Shown here: piece after piece, positions 24,488 through 34,659 of the stretch | How the letters are laid out: every line of letters begins with the position of its first letter | How positions within the stretch are numbered: position 1 is the stretch's first letter | From: Arctopsyche grandis | Lineage: Eukaryota > Arthropoda > Insecta > Trichoptera > Hydropsychidae | Assembly (NCBI RefSeq): GCF_051622035.1 | Contig: NC_135355.1 | Location: 32,778,486-32,842,485 of the forward strand | Reading direction: 5' to 3' | Length of the DNA: 64,000 bases | Translations under genes and position numbers: made by a program | Notes under the pieces: model-generated | The model's database searches: none | What the model was told of the DNA's origin: nothing | What the model saw: the letters and a program-made list of their open reading frames with translations, nothing else

Positions 24488-26516
24488 CAGTGGCGGCTCG
24501 TCCTAATGGGCTGCCGGGCTGCAGCCCCTCCTATAAAATTCTAAAATATATGTTTAATAATACATTTAATATTTTATTTACTAATGATATTTTTTTTATT
24601 AGTTGGATGGACGAACTATTGGGGCCTTCGACAGAGTAAATATTACTTACAATATCACCCATATCCAAAAGGGTGATATTGTAAGTAATGTTGACCATTT
24701 CGAAGACCCCACTAACTTGTATGGTGACAGATGAATTAAAATGTTGCTGTACTGGCTGTAAAGTCTTACAGCGCCGCCCTGAACGCCACGCAGCCCGGAG
24801 TTTCGGAACGAGAAAGAGAAAGAGCTATTTGCAACTGCAGATAGCTCTTTCTCTTTCACTCACTCTGCCGTTTTGGACTGGATAGTCGGCAGCCTTCGCC
24901 TGTTAAACGACATTCGTTTGTGTAAGATTTCGCGCGCTTGATCTTACATTTGAATAGTTGAATCGCACGATCACAGCTTTATTCGTTTTCGTTACTCTTA
25001 ATTGGTTGTGTACGAGCCCTCATCAAATCTTCGGTGAGTCGTTTTCATTTTGATAACAGCAAACTTTTTTCAAATCTGTTTAACTTTTTCTCCTAATTTT
25101 TATTTAAATATATTAAGATTTTTTTTCTTTTAAAAATGGAAGAAAAAAATAATTCAGTAAAATATTTACAAAATTTGCACTTTTCGCGACTAGAACTTAC
25201 CGAAAAAGTCGCTATAAAAGCATTAGGCTGCCTCACGCCCAATTTAATTATTTCACAGCCTGCAACTAGTAGATCTTTTAGTTACTCGCGAAAATTTAAT
25301 CCAGACATTTATAAAAAATACAATTGGTTAACGGGATGTACAGAAAAAAACGCGTTATTTTGTTATCCGTGTCTTTTGTTTGGAGGCGAGTCGCCAGGCG
25401 AAGCATCTTGGACGAAAACAGGAGTTATTGACTTACATAAAACATTTAAACGATAAAATTAAAAACACGAGGGAAGTGTCGAACACTTAAAAAATGTGTG
25501 TAATCTCACGATTTTGGGATCGGCTAACATAAAAACCCATTTAAGCGAAGCTTATCGGCGGGAAATAGATAAGCATAACGAAAACGTCAAAAAAAATCGG
25601 GATGTTTTATTTAAAATTATTGATTGCGTTAAATTTTGCGGTTAATTTGAAATGCCAATGAGGGGACACGATGAAACAGATAATTCAAAAAATCCAGGAG
25701 TTTTTCGGGGGCTTCTAGAATATTCACAAAATTTCGACGATTCTTTAAACAAACATTTTCAAACTTCTTCGGTTTTTAAAGGAACATCAAAAACTATTCA
25801 AAATGAACTTTTAGATTGTATTTTGAACGTGTGTAGGGAACAAATAAGTGCTGAAATAAAAAAAGCAACTTATCTAGCTGTTATGGCAGATGAAACAACC
25901 GTTGTATCGATGCATTTTCAACAGGTTAATGTTTTTCGTTACGAATTAGGGGGTAAAGTTTTTGAAAGGTTTTGGGGTTTTTTTAATCCGGAAAATAAGA
26001 GCGCAGAAGCTTTAGCAGCATGCTAATGCATGAATCAATTTTAATTGTTCAGTAATCTGAACAATTAAAACTAGTTTTAAACGATGACAATGAAAAACTT
26101 ATTGCTCAAACTTACGACGGTGCCGCTTTAATGAGCGGAGAGAGGGGAGGTGTACAGAAAATTTTGAAACAAACTTATAAAAATGCACACTTCGTTCACT
26201 GTTATGCTCATCAACTTAATTTAGTTGTTGAGAAAGCCGTGTCGCGAAACCAGCAAGCACGAATTTTTTTTAGCAATCTTACTGGAGTACCAGCGTATTT
26301 TTCGAAATCTTCATCGCGTTTGGACGCACCCCTTTAATGGGTGGTGAATTTTGCTAGTTTTTTTTCAATAATACCTAAATCCACATGTAAGTGGTCGTAC
26401 GCCAAAAATTGTGCTTATTTTGTCCTGTTATGACATGATAGAACAATTATGGTGACATTTTTTAGACATCTTTTCAGTGCAGCCCCGCCACTAAAAATTA
26501 TCACGAGCCGCCACTG
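24488..26516 (+). mobile_element. hAT element A, ZMYM-like, nonautonomous, TSD TTGGGAAG
   Basis: An exact 8-bp duplication TTGGGAAG lies at 24480-24487 and 26517-26524. The inverted termini are CAGTGGCGGCTCGT and ACGAGCCGCCACTG. The 2029-bp element carries a broken transposase and two internal palindromes (about 24645-24690, built on ACAATATCACCC; about 24815-24862, built on AGCTCTTTCTCTTTC). It interrupts the older hAT relic. A sister copy in opposite orientation is at 26763-28528. Confidence 0.92.
25136..26337 (+). pseudogene. ZMYM1-like hAT transposase, N-terminal part, broken
   Basis: Three open segments, 25136-25456, 25652-26026 and 26131-26337, read as one protein with breaks. The first has the TTF-type zinc finger region (FCYPCLLFGG and the tryptophan that follows). 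The second has the start of the RNase-H-like fold with MADETT. The third has YDGAALMSGERGGVQ and HCYAHQLNLVVEKA. The frame is broken after VIDL by a short insertion, by a stop near 25643 and again near 26024. Sequence ends at SKSSSRLDAPL with a stop, so the second half (rest of the catalytic fold and the dimerisation domain) is absent. Known relatives: ZMYM1-like and THAP0/52-kDa-repressor-like proteins. Confidence 0.8.
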
Positions 26517-26762
26517 TTGGGAAGACGTTTACATGGGTCTCTTGATATTGTTACGTACGCCGCGGATTGAGCGAATTGCACTTAGACCAACGGATATCTG
26601 TTATCGGATTAACTAAGTGCATGCACTTACTTGCAAGGATTATATCTGGACTCTAAGTGCATTTAGGCTAAACAATGACCGTTATTAGTTATTTCTCAGA
26701 ATCGGTACGGGGAGACCCAATGTCGTGGAAATACATATCCGAATACGTGACTATACAACAGG

Positions 26763-28528
26763 CAGTGGCGGCTCGTGATAATTTTTAGTGGCGGGGCTGC
26801 ACTGAAAATATGTCTAAAAAATGTCACCATAATTATTCTATCATGTCATAACAGGACAAAATAAGCACAATTTTTGGCGTACGACCACTTACATGTGGAT
26901 TTAAGTATTATTGAAAAAAAAACTAGCAAAATTCACCACCCATTAAAGGGGTGCGTCCAAACGCGATGAAGATTTCGAAAAATACGCTGGTACTCCAGTA
27001 AGATTGCTAAAAAAATTCGTTCTTGCTGGTTTCGCGACGCGGATTAAAAAAAACCCCAAAACCTTTCAAAAACTTAACCCCCTAATTCGTAACGAAAAAC
27101 ATTAACCTGTTGACAATGCATCGATACATCGGTTGTTTCATCTGCCATAACAGCTAGATAAGTTGTTTTTTTTTTTATTTCAGCACTTATTTGTTCCCTA
27201 CACACGTTCAAAATACAATCTAAAAGTTAATTTTTAATAGTTTTTGATGTCCCTTTAAAAACCGAAGAAGTTTGAAAATGTTTTTTTAAAGAATCGTCGA
27301 AATTTTGTGAATATTCTAGAAGCCCCCGAAAAACTCCTGGATTTTTTGAATTATCTGTTTCATCGTGTCCCCTCATTGGCATTTCAAATTTACCGCAAAA
27401 TTTAACGCAATCAATAATTTTAAATAAAACATCCCAATTTTTTTTTTGACGTTTTCGTTATGCTTATCTATTTCCCGCCGACAAGCTTCCCAAAATCGTG
27501 AGATTACACAAATTTTTTAAGTGTTCTACACTTCCCTTGTGTTTTAAGTCAATAACTCCTGTTTTCGTCCAAGATGCTTCGCCTGGCGACTCGCCACCAA
27601 ACAAAAGACACGGATAACAAAATAACGCGTTTTTTTCTGTACATCTCGTTAACCAATTGTATTTTTTATAAATGTCTGGATTAAATTTTCGCGAGTAACT
27701 GAAAGATCTACTAGTTGCAGGCTGTGAAATAATTAAATTGGGCGTGAGGCAGCCTAATGCTTTTATAGCGACTTTTTCGGTAAATTCTAGTCGCAAAAAG
27801 TGCAAATTTTGTAAATATTTTACTGAATTCTTTTGTTCTTCCATTTTTAAAAGAAAAAAAATCTTAATATATTTAAATAAAAAATTACGAGAAAAAGTTA
27901 AACAGATTTGAAAAAAGTTTGCTGTTATCAAAATGAAAACGACTCACCGAAGATTTGATGAGGGCTCGTACACAAACAATTAAGAGTAACGAAAACGAAT
28001 AAAGCTGTGATCGTGCGATTCAACTAATCAAATGTAAGATCAAGCGCGCGAAATCTTAAACAAACTGACAGATGAATGTCGAAGGCGAAGACTGCCGACT
28101 GTAGACGGCAGACAGGCGAAGGCTGCCGACTGTCCAGCCCAAAATGACAGAGTGAGTGAAAGAGAAAGAGCTATCTGCAGTTGCAAATAGCTCTTTCTCT
28201 TTCTCGTTCCGAAACTCCGGGCTGCGCAGCGTTCAGCTCGGCGCTGTAACACTTTACAGCCAGTACAGCAACATTTTAATTCATCTGTCACCATACAAGT
28301 TAGTGGGGTCTACAAAACGGTCAACATTACTTACAATATCACCCTTTTGGATAAGGGTGATATTGTAAGTAATATTTACTCTGTCGAAGGCCCCAATAGT
28401 TAAGTCCATCCAACTAATAAAAAAAATATCATTTATAAATAAAATATTAAATGTATTATTAAATATATATCTTAGAATTTTATAGGAGGGGCTGCAGCCC
28501 GGCAGCCCATTAGGACGAGCCGCCACTG
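26763..28528 (-). mobile_element. hAT element B, inverted sister of A, TSD ACAACAGG
   Basis: An exact 8-bp duplication ACAACAGG lies at 26755-26762 and 28529-28536. Termini CAGTGGCGGCTCGT and ACGAGCCGCCACTG are the same as in copy A. Compared with A it has lost about 250 bp from the coding middle (between the FFNP and VSRNQQ codons) and about 30 bp after TILG. It shares A's missing 3' half of the transposase. It is inserted in the solo LTR, 246 bp from copy A and in the opposite direction. Confidence 0.92.
27464..27931 (-). pseudogene. ZMYM1-like transposase N-terminus in hAT copy B
   Basis: This frame preserves the N-terminal region better than copy A. It runs unbroken from MEEQKNSVKYLQNL through FCYPCLLFGG and SWTKTGVIDLKHKGSVEHLK, where A has a frameshift. 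It stops after the TILG deletion. The remaining coding sequence down to about 26990 is in pieces. Confidence 0.75.
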
Positions 28529-28872
28529 ACAACAGGTAAAGAGATTAGGCGTCCTGAGAGATCTACCCTTTATAAGGCGGTACGTAGGCGATATCATGTC
28601 ATTCTGGACTGAGCACTGACAGTGCGTGTATCTCCTTAATCATCAATTAATGCTGTGATACGACTGTTGGCCTTTTACTTGGATCCTCCACCCACCACTA
28701 CGCAACAATATTATAATAAAAACAATAAATTTCACTAAATCAAATTTTTGACAAACATGTTAGGAAAACAAACATGTGATTTTGTGCGCCTTCTATTAAA
28801 CTCGTTGATTATCGAAGGGTAATTGTCTTAATCGTGTTGTTATACTTTGGAACAGTATTGTGTCCTTATGAG

Positions 28873-29036
28873 TAGAGCGCGGATAGAGAGCATGCTTTTT
28901 CCAGGAATCGGGGCGGTTTGGCTCTATTTACAAAGCTAGAGTGCAAAAAAAAAGGTTCGGCGAACCTTTTTCGGCGAACAAAGCATTTACAGCAATTGAA
29001 CAATAAACGGTGCGCTTTGGGTCCGCTCACTACTTA
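28873..29036. mobile_element. 164-bp hAT-type MITE, TSD CWTATGAG
   Basis: Flanks are CTTATGAG (28865-28872) and CATATGAG (29037-29044). Termini are TAGAGCG... and ...TACTTA. The inner block TTTACAAAGCTAGAGTGCAAA matches, inverted, the MITE at 5795-5946. It is inserted in the coding relic of the older hAT. Confidence 0.75.
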
Positions 29037-29259
29037 CATATGAGTGAAGAGCAGACCCAGAGCGGAAAGCTCAATTTTTTCCAAATAAATATTGGACGAC
29101 GCGAGTTAACACAATGTCCATCATTGGCTACTATTTTTAATGAAATACAAGATATCTTTACATATACATATATTGGACATTTGAAGCAGCTTCATGAGGT
29201 TAGATTTAATGATATTATAAATCTAAATATTCCAGATAGGGTGATTGATCAATTTAGTG

Positions 29260-29354
29260 TGAATGTAATTGATATAATGATATTTATATCGAATTGCAAG
29301 AAAGTCAGAAAGATCTGCAATTCGATATAAATATCATTATATCAATTACATTCA
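29260..29354. repeat. Perfect 39-bp inverted repeat at LINE junction
   Basis: 29260-29298 is the exact reverse complement of 29316-29354, with a 17-nt loop. The left arm begins in the transposase relic, the loop still codes in the relic's frame, and the right arm abuts the 3' tail of the LINE. Confidence 0.9.
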
Positions 29355-29359
29355 AAGAT

Positions 29360-32345
29360 CAAAGTGATATTTATTTATTTATTTAACATATTAGCCAAAG
29401 TGACATTACAGAGATCTCCAACGCGTCACTGTGGCCGGTCATTCAGTAAAAATAACATCATAACAGTAATAATAACTTATAAAAATAACAATATTGACAC
29501 AACATCATTAAAATCATAAAATCATAAAAAAAAAAACATAGATAAAGTAATAACAATCATTCATATTTAATAGGCAAAATCAACCACTGGCATTCCTCAA
29601 CAACCACTCAACCAGATTAGTATATTTTATATTGAAGAGGTCAATTTCACCAGAAATCCGGTTGAGCAGATATATAGCCCTAGATATAGGAGCCGTTGTC
29701 AACATATTTGTGCGAGCCACAGGAGGAACAAACAAATCACGATATCTCAAGTCCCTGAATTTGCTAGGTGCATTAAACCTAAATTCATTTAGAACCTGAG
29801 GATTGTGAATTATCCCATTCAACAGCTTAAAAAAGTGCCTTCCCAGTAACATATTCCGACGAGACTCCAATGAGTTGAAACCTAACGCCCCTAATAGGAA
29901 TGCACTAGGATATAGCCAAGGATAATAACCATACTGTTTCAAATAAAGATATCTGAGAAACCGTTTTTGGATTCTCTCAATCTTCAATGAATGAGTTATA
30001 TGGGTAGGATTCCATATAATAGAAGAAAATTCTAGAATACTACGTACTAAAGATTCATAAAGAATTTTAAGCACCAACGTACTCTGGAAAGGTTTGCTAA
30101 CTCTTAGTAAGAATCCCAGCATTTTTGTGGCTCGCAAACAAATATTGTCTATGTGTCGTTTAAATTGAAAATTATTCGAGAACAAGACCCCCAAATCACA
30201 ATATTCATCCACAAACTTTAATTCAACACCACTTAGGCGATATGGATAAATCAAGCGATTTGAAGATCTTGCCACATTGAGAACACCGCATTTTTGAATG
30301 CTAAAAAATAATTTATTATCGACAGACCAACTTGACAGCGCATCTAAGTCCAATTGGAGAAGGGCTGCGTCACTATGAGACTTAACTGTCATAAAAATCT
30401 TAAGGTCATCGGCGAATAAAAGATAGTCTGAATACTTGATTATTTTTGAGATGTCATTAATGTAAATTAAAAAGAATAATGTCCCTAAGTTGGACCCTTG
30501 AGGTACCCCAGAATGTGAAATAAACTCATTTGAGGAATTAGGGTGAAAATAGACAAATTGCCTCCGATTTTCAAAGTAATTTTGTATAAGTTGCATCAAG
30601 CCATTTGATAACCCAAAATTTCTTAACTTCACAAACAAAACATTATGGTCTACCATATCAAAGGCCTTCATGAAATCGGTATATACTACATCAACTTGGT
30701 TTCCCGCATCAACCGATTTGGTTACATAATTGGAAAAACATAATAAATTAGTAACTGTTGAACGAGAACTTCTAAATCCATGTTGTTGATCGATCAAATA
30801 TGGTTCACAGTGATTGTAGATATACCGATGTAAAATTGCCTCGAACACCTTGGCAGGAGCAGAAAGTAGCGCAACCGGTCTATAATTTGTAATTGATAAA
30901 ATGTCACCTTTTTTAAAAATGGGAACAATTTTTGTGATTTTCCAAAAATCAGGAAAAATTCCCGAATTTAATGACAAATTGAAGATAAAGCATAGTGGTT
31001 GCGTTAAAGGAGCTTTGCAAGCTTTCAACACATACGCAGGAATGAGATCTGGACCAGCCGACAGTTTTGGTTTCAGTCTGTTAAAACCATAAATTAAGTC
31101 ATTTTGATTGCAGCAATCTAGGTTTAGAAAAGGGAACCAGCCATTGTCTGATATACTGTTAGACTGACCTTGTACAGATTGACAACTCCGCACAATATTG
31201 CTAAAATGTTCACCAAACTTATCAGCAATATTTTGGGAACCATGTACCTCACAGTTTTCATAAATCATAGTGCCAGGCATATTTTTAGTAAAACGTTTAG
31301 AATTAATAAGTGACCAGAAAGCAGACGGCTCCTTAGATAGTGCAATTTCACAATTTAAAATATATTTTTTACGGCATTCATCCATAGTTGATTTTACTAA
31401 TTTACGCAGATATACAAAATCAGCACGTGCTATGCAACATTTCGTTGTTTTCCAAATTTTATGGACGTAAATTTTTCTTTGAATAATCTTAATTAAATCT
31501 TTTGAAAACCATTTAGGATACTTATAATCGTTGGATAACTGGGCAAATTTCTTTTTATTAAAAATGCCATTACATTCATTATATACAATATTATAGAAGG
31601 TGGAAACAGCTATATTTACATCACAACACTTATACAACTCATTCCAATTACAATTGGTCAGACTATTTCCTAATTTAACCAGCTTATCTCCATATTCAAA
31701 TTTCCATCCAGGTATCATTTTTCCATCAGAACACAACATATTATTAATATTAACTTTAGCTGAATTAAAAATAATATCAACATCAAGTGCTGGATGATAA
31801 ATATCCTCTGTAACTAAAGGATTAGACGCTCTTGATACAGATATATTAACACAATCAATATTAGTGAAGATTAAATCTAAAATAGAACCATTATAATTGT
31901 TTTTAATAAAATTGATTTGACTTAAATCTAACAAAGATAAAACAAAATTAAGATCCTCACTCGAACAGTTCGAGGAGATTAAATTAAAATCCCCAATCAA
32001 AATTACACGCCCCTTGGATAAATCTAAAACATTTGAGACAATCAAATTAAAAAAATCCCTATAAGATTCAGGCGTTGATCTAGGCGGAAAGTAAACAACA
32101 CATATATATAATAAGAATGGAATACAATACAGTTTCAACTTAAGCCACACACATTCACTTCCTTTCTCTAAACGATCAAGTCTCTCTATTGTAACATACT
32201 TGTTGCGTTTCACTGCTAACAAAACTCCTCCACCTCTCGTAGGTCTGTCCTTGCGGAAGATTGAGTAAGTTCCGTCCAGCAATTCCGCATTAAGATTTAA
32301 ATTAAAAGCAATTCCGCATTAAGAATGCACAAGTAAGATTTAAAA
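29360..32345 (-). mobile_element. Jockey/CR1-group LINE, 5' truncated
   Basis: Minus-strand non-LTR retrotransposon. Its 3' end is an ATAAATAAATAAATA-like tail at about 29368-29390, preceded by a 200-bp untranslated region with CACAGTGACGCGTTGGAGAT. The ORF covers 32282-29580. The N-terminal part of the endonuclease and all of ORF1 are missing. A 5' scar near 32284-32325 shows AATTCCGCATTAAG twice. It is inserted in the hAT relic. Confidence 0.88.
29580..32282 (-). CDS. LINE endonuclease/reverse transcriptase, intact RT (900 codons)
   Basis: One uninterrupted frame. Residues about 1-175 are the C-terminal two thirds of an APE-type endonuclease: GDFN at 97-100, SILDLIFTN near 133-141, and a histidine at 163 in the position of the usual SDH. 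Residues about 440-700 are the reverse transcriptase with NYRPVALLS (466-474), the first catalytic aspartate in YTDFMKAFD (534-542), GVPQGSNLG (592-600) and FADD (623-626) as the active-site box. The C-terminus has the RIQKRFLRYL-type thumb and no RNase H. This protein primes and copies its RNA at nicked DNA. Despite the intact RT, the truncated endonuclease and lost ORF1 make this copy unlikely to be active by itself. The clade, Jockey or CR1-like, is open. Confidence 0.9.
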   Translation of the reverse strand: MLDGTYSIFRKDRPTRGGGVLLAVKRNKYVTIERLDRLEKGSECVWLKLKLYCIPFLLYICVVYFPPRSTPESYRDFFNLIVSNVLDLSKGRVILIGDFNLISSNCSSEDLNFVLSLLDLSQINFIKNNYNGSILDLIFTNIDCVNISVSRASNPLVTEDIYHPALDVDIIFNSAKVNINNMLCSDGKMIPGWKFEYGDKLVKLGNSLTNCNWNELYKCCDVNIAVSTFYNIVYNECNGIFNKKKFAQLSNDYKYPKWFSKDLIKIIQRKIYVHKIWKTTKCCIARADFVYLRKLVKSTMDECRKKYILNCEIALSKEPSAFWSLINSKRFTKNMPGTMIYENCEVHGSQNIADKFGEHFSNIVRSCQSVQGQSNSISDNGWFPFLNLDCCNQNDLIYGFNRLKPKLSAGPDLIPAYVLKACKAPLTQPLCFIFNLSLNSGIFPDFWKITKIVPIFKKGDILSITNYRPVALLSAPAKVFEAILHRYIYNHCEPYLIDQQHGFRSSRSTVTNLLCFSNYVTKSVDAGNQVDVVYTDFMKAFDMVDHNVLFVKLRNFGLSNGLMQLIQNYFENRRQFVYFHPNSSNEFISHSGVPQGSNLGTLFFLIYINDISKIIKYSDYLLFADDLKIFMTVKSHSDAALLQLDLDALSSWSVDNKLFFSIQKCGVLNVARSSNRLIYPYRLSGVELKFVDEYCDLGVLFSNNFQFKRHIDNICLRATKMLGFLLRVSKPFQSTLVLKILYESLVRSILEFSSIIWNPTHITHSLKIERIQKRFLRYLYLKQYGYYPWLYPSAFLLGALGFNSLESRRNMLLGRHFFKLLNGIIHNPQVLNEFRFNAPSKFRDLRYRDLFVPPVARTNMLTTAPISRAIYLLNRISGEIDLFNIKYTNLVEWLLRNASG

Positions 32346-32439
32346 TCAGTATAGATAATTTTTGGATAAGCACTGAAATAGCAAGTATATTTCCACGTCT
32401 AGCTTACATCAGGCACAAAGATCACACTAAATTAAATTA

Positions 32440-32600
32440 TCTTTCAATTTATCATTTTCAATTTATCACTTTCAATTTATAACTTATTTTCAATTTATTA
32501 CTTTATTGTCAATTTACTACTTATTTTCAATTTATTACTTTTATTGTCAATTTATTACTTATTTAACAATTCATTACTTTATTATCAATTTATTACTTAA
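32440..32600. repeat. Degenerate tandem repeat of TCAATTTATTACTT units
   Basis: About eight imperfect units of roughly 14-24 bp with the shared word CAATTTAT. They lie between the LINE 5' end and a second LINE fragment. Confidence 0.7.
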
Positions 32601-32604
32601 ATCA

Positions 32605-32935
32605 CTTTCTTATAACGAAAGATTGAAAAGAATGAATCTCACTACATTGAAAACGAGAAGAATAAGAGGCGACTTAATCGAAGTCTTAAATATTAAATAA
32701 TCATTATAATTGTCATATGTCCAAACATATTACGTTCAATGAAAACACTAATCTTAGAGGTCACTCCCTAAGACTCCAAAAATAAAAAAATCGAATAAAT
32801 TGATCAGAGATTCCTTCTTTTCAAACAGAGTGATTTCAGTTTGGAATAGTCTTCATTTCCCAAAAAGGTTGAGGACCCCTTCTTTAAACAGATTGTGCAC
32901 TGCTTGTTGGTCGTCCAGATTAGACAATTAATGCA
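32605..32935 (+). mobile_element. CR1/L2-like LINE 3' fragment
   Basis: The plus strand reads YNERLKRMNLTTLKTRRIRG, the classic end-of-RT motif, and further on FFSNRVISVWNSLHFPKR and PSLNRL, the usual C-terminal end. Frames are broken by small indels and an AT-rich gap. This is a different lineage from the minus-strand LINE next to it. Confidence 0.75.
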
Positions 32936-34007
32936 CTTCGATATATAGGTATATTGTATATATACGTAAAAAAGGTATGAATTATTAATTTGGAAAGTTA
33001 TTTTGCTGTATGGAAATAATATGAATATATGGGGGGGGGGAAAGCGCCTTAAAATATTTTGCGGAGGGGGTTGCATCTGGGCAAACGTGCGGTAGATGCA
33101 ACGCATGAAGATTCAGAAATAGTGAGCTGATCTATTGCATCTACATTACGTCAATAATATCGGTATCCATTAAAAGTGATGTCTCAACTACGTGATTTTT
33201 TTCTCTATTTTCTTGATATTTAGCGCACGTAGATTTTTGTCATTTTTGTAGCATTTGGAAAGTTATATTTCTTATCACAATATCTACATACGGTTCGGTG
33301 ATTATAGCTCACAAAGCGCTCGCTCAAAAGTCACTAAAATCTTTATAACGGAACATCTGGCATCCGAAAAGTCCATCATACTAACGATAATTATCATATT
33401 AACGAAAACTCGAGTGCCAAATATTCTGTATTTGCGATTTTCATGGCAAAAGTTGTCTTTTGGGCGATCGCAATGTGCGTAATAATCCAATTACCGCATT
33501 ATGTATAACCTTATGTTTATTTATTTATTGAAAAATCAACCGATCAACAGATTAGAAATGCATAAGAATAAAAAAATAAATATAACAAAATAGCATCCGA
33601 GTCCAATTATAGATTTTTACAGATTACATAAAATGGTGCATAGAGATAAACAAATGAAAAAGAAAAGAATAAAAACTAAAACATGACTAAATAGAACATT
33701 GCATAACTAAAACATAAAGTGATATAATATTGGATAAAGATTATATAATAGAAATAGAAATAGAAATGGATCAATCAGTCAAGACTCTCCCTGATGGCAG
33801 TCCTGAATTGATGTAAGGAAGTACCGAATAGATCAACCTCATTCAGCTCCTCGCTAAGCATACGATAAACACGCTGTAGATAGGAATATTTTAGGGAATT
33901 GGTATTTAAAGGGTTAAGTGAAAAGAGTGCAACGTGTCTAGAATACCTAGCTGGGATCCTGAAATCAAAATTACTCAGTAAATCAGAACAATCAAGGAAA
34001 CTGTGGC

Positions 34008-34370
34008 GGCTATACGACATGGTCAAGTTTCAGTCACCATCCTGCGAGTTGGCACTAGGGATCCCAAATATTCGAATATATTCGAATACAGAATAGTAGC
34101 TTTAAATTATTTATTTGTAGTTTTAAGAAGTTCAAAATATTATTAAAATTTTAAGAGAATCATTATCCGTAACATCAAATAGAACTAAATGTGTTGTAGA
34201 TTGAAAATAAAAAAAATAAGTCCGTATTCGAATACTCGGATTTCGGATCCCTAGTTGGCACCAACTCGTCAATGTTAGTCTGTTGCTATATTACTTTCTT
34301 CCCGCCCATCACATTAATTAAACAGTCGTGCCTTAACAGTTCCGTCGTTTCACTCCATACGCCTCAAAAA
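34008..34370. mobile_element. Second LTR-like repeat, copy 1 (TGTGGCGGC...)
   Basis: It starts TGTGGCGGC and contains TATACGACATGGTC and CCAACTCG blocks, which recur in the same order at 36989-37152. It interrupts the LINE coding relic. No clear target duplication, so LTR status is inferred from the TG start and dispersed copies. It is split by the 34055-34254 element. Confidence 0.5.
34055..34254. mobile_element. 200-bp inverted-terminal element, TSD TTGGCA
   Basis: It is exactly 200 bp, from CTAGGGATCC to GGATCCCTAG. TTGGCA at 34049-34054 is repeated at 34255-34260. Removing it restores a continuous repeat (CGAGTTGGCACCAACTCG). Internal TATTCGAATA/TTCGAATACT boxes lie next to the ends. A 6-bp duplication does not fit the common superfamilies, so the class is open. 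Confidence 0.8.
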
Positions 34371-34659
34371 ACCATTTAGGAGATTAAAAAATAATGTATC
34401 ATCGGTGAGTCGTCGCCTGATAAAATAATTGTTAAAGGATAGGATTTTTAAAATACCGGGAACAGTATTATAGGCGTAGGTAAGAAAACGGTAGCGTAAG
34501 GATTTAATAAATTTAAGTTAGACCTTTTCAATACAATTAATATGGGATAAATAAAAAGGTGACCAGATAATTGAGGCAAATTATGTATTATGTATAATTT
34601 TTTCTGTGTTGAATTTTCGGTAAATGGACTACTAGTCATATGTGAACCAGTCACAGGAC

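Larger units (their letters stand above)
26549..28707 (+). mobile_element. Solo LTR (TGTTACG...CAACA) with nested hAT, TSD ATAT
   Basis: ATAT at 26545-26548 and 28708-28711 is an exact 4-bp target duplication. Without the 1766-bp hAT copy and its duplicated 8 bp the LTR is about 385 bp, like the 383-bp copy at 36595. A TATAAGG box-like block and AATTAATGCTGTGATA lie in the right half. Confidence 0.88.
24274..29259 (+). pseudogene. hAT transposase relic, GTF2IRD2/ZBED5-like, split by insertions
   Basis: A hAT-like terminus (CAGTGGTTAGCAACC... with a CTGCGGGCCGG block) starts at 24274. About 100 bp later the plus strand reads DGAASMVGKYRGFIAYLKKD, the DGA region of GTF2IRD2/ZBED5-type transposases. 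The reading resumes at 26525-26548 (RRLHGSLDI), at 28712-28872 (GNCLNRVVILWNSIVSL) and at 29045-29259 (CPSLATIFNEIQDIFTYTYI, then NLNIPDRVIDQFS). Between these pieces lie a ZMYM-like hAT, a solo LTR with a second hAT copy, and a MITE. Stops and frameshifts make it dead. The 5' part and zinc finger are gone. After 29259 one base is lost and the frame IELQESQKDLQFD continues briefly. Confidence 0.75.
33515..34650 (-). mobile_element. Jockey-like LINE 3' fragment with two insertions
   Basis: Minus strand. A TAAATAAATAAA tail lies at about 33518-33532. The coding end at 34026-33775 reads FRIPARYSRHVALFSLNP and NEVDLF, like other LINE C-termini. Further 5', at about 34590-34370, the pieces read IIWSPFYLSHINCIEKVQLK and NTVPGILKILSFNNYF. 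Between them lies an LTR-like piece (about 34008-34370) that itself holds a 200-bp element. Confidence 0.7.
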
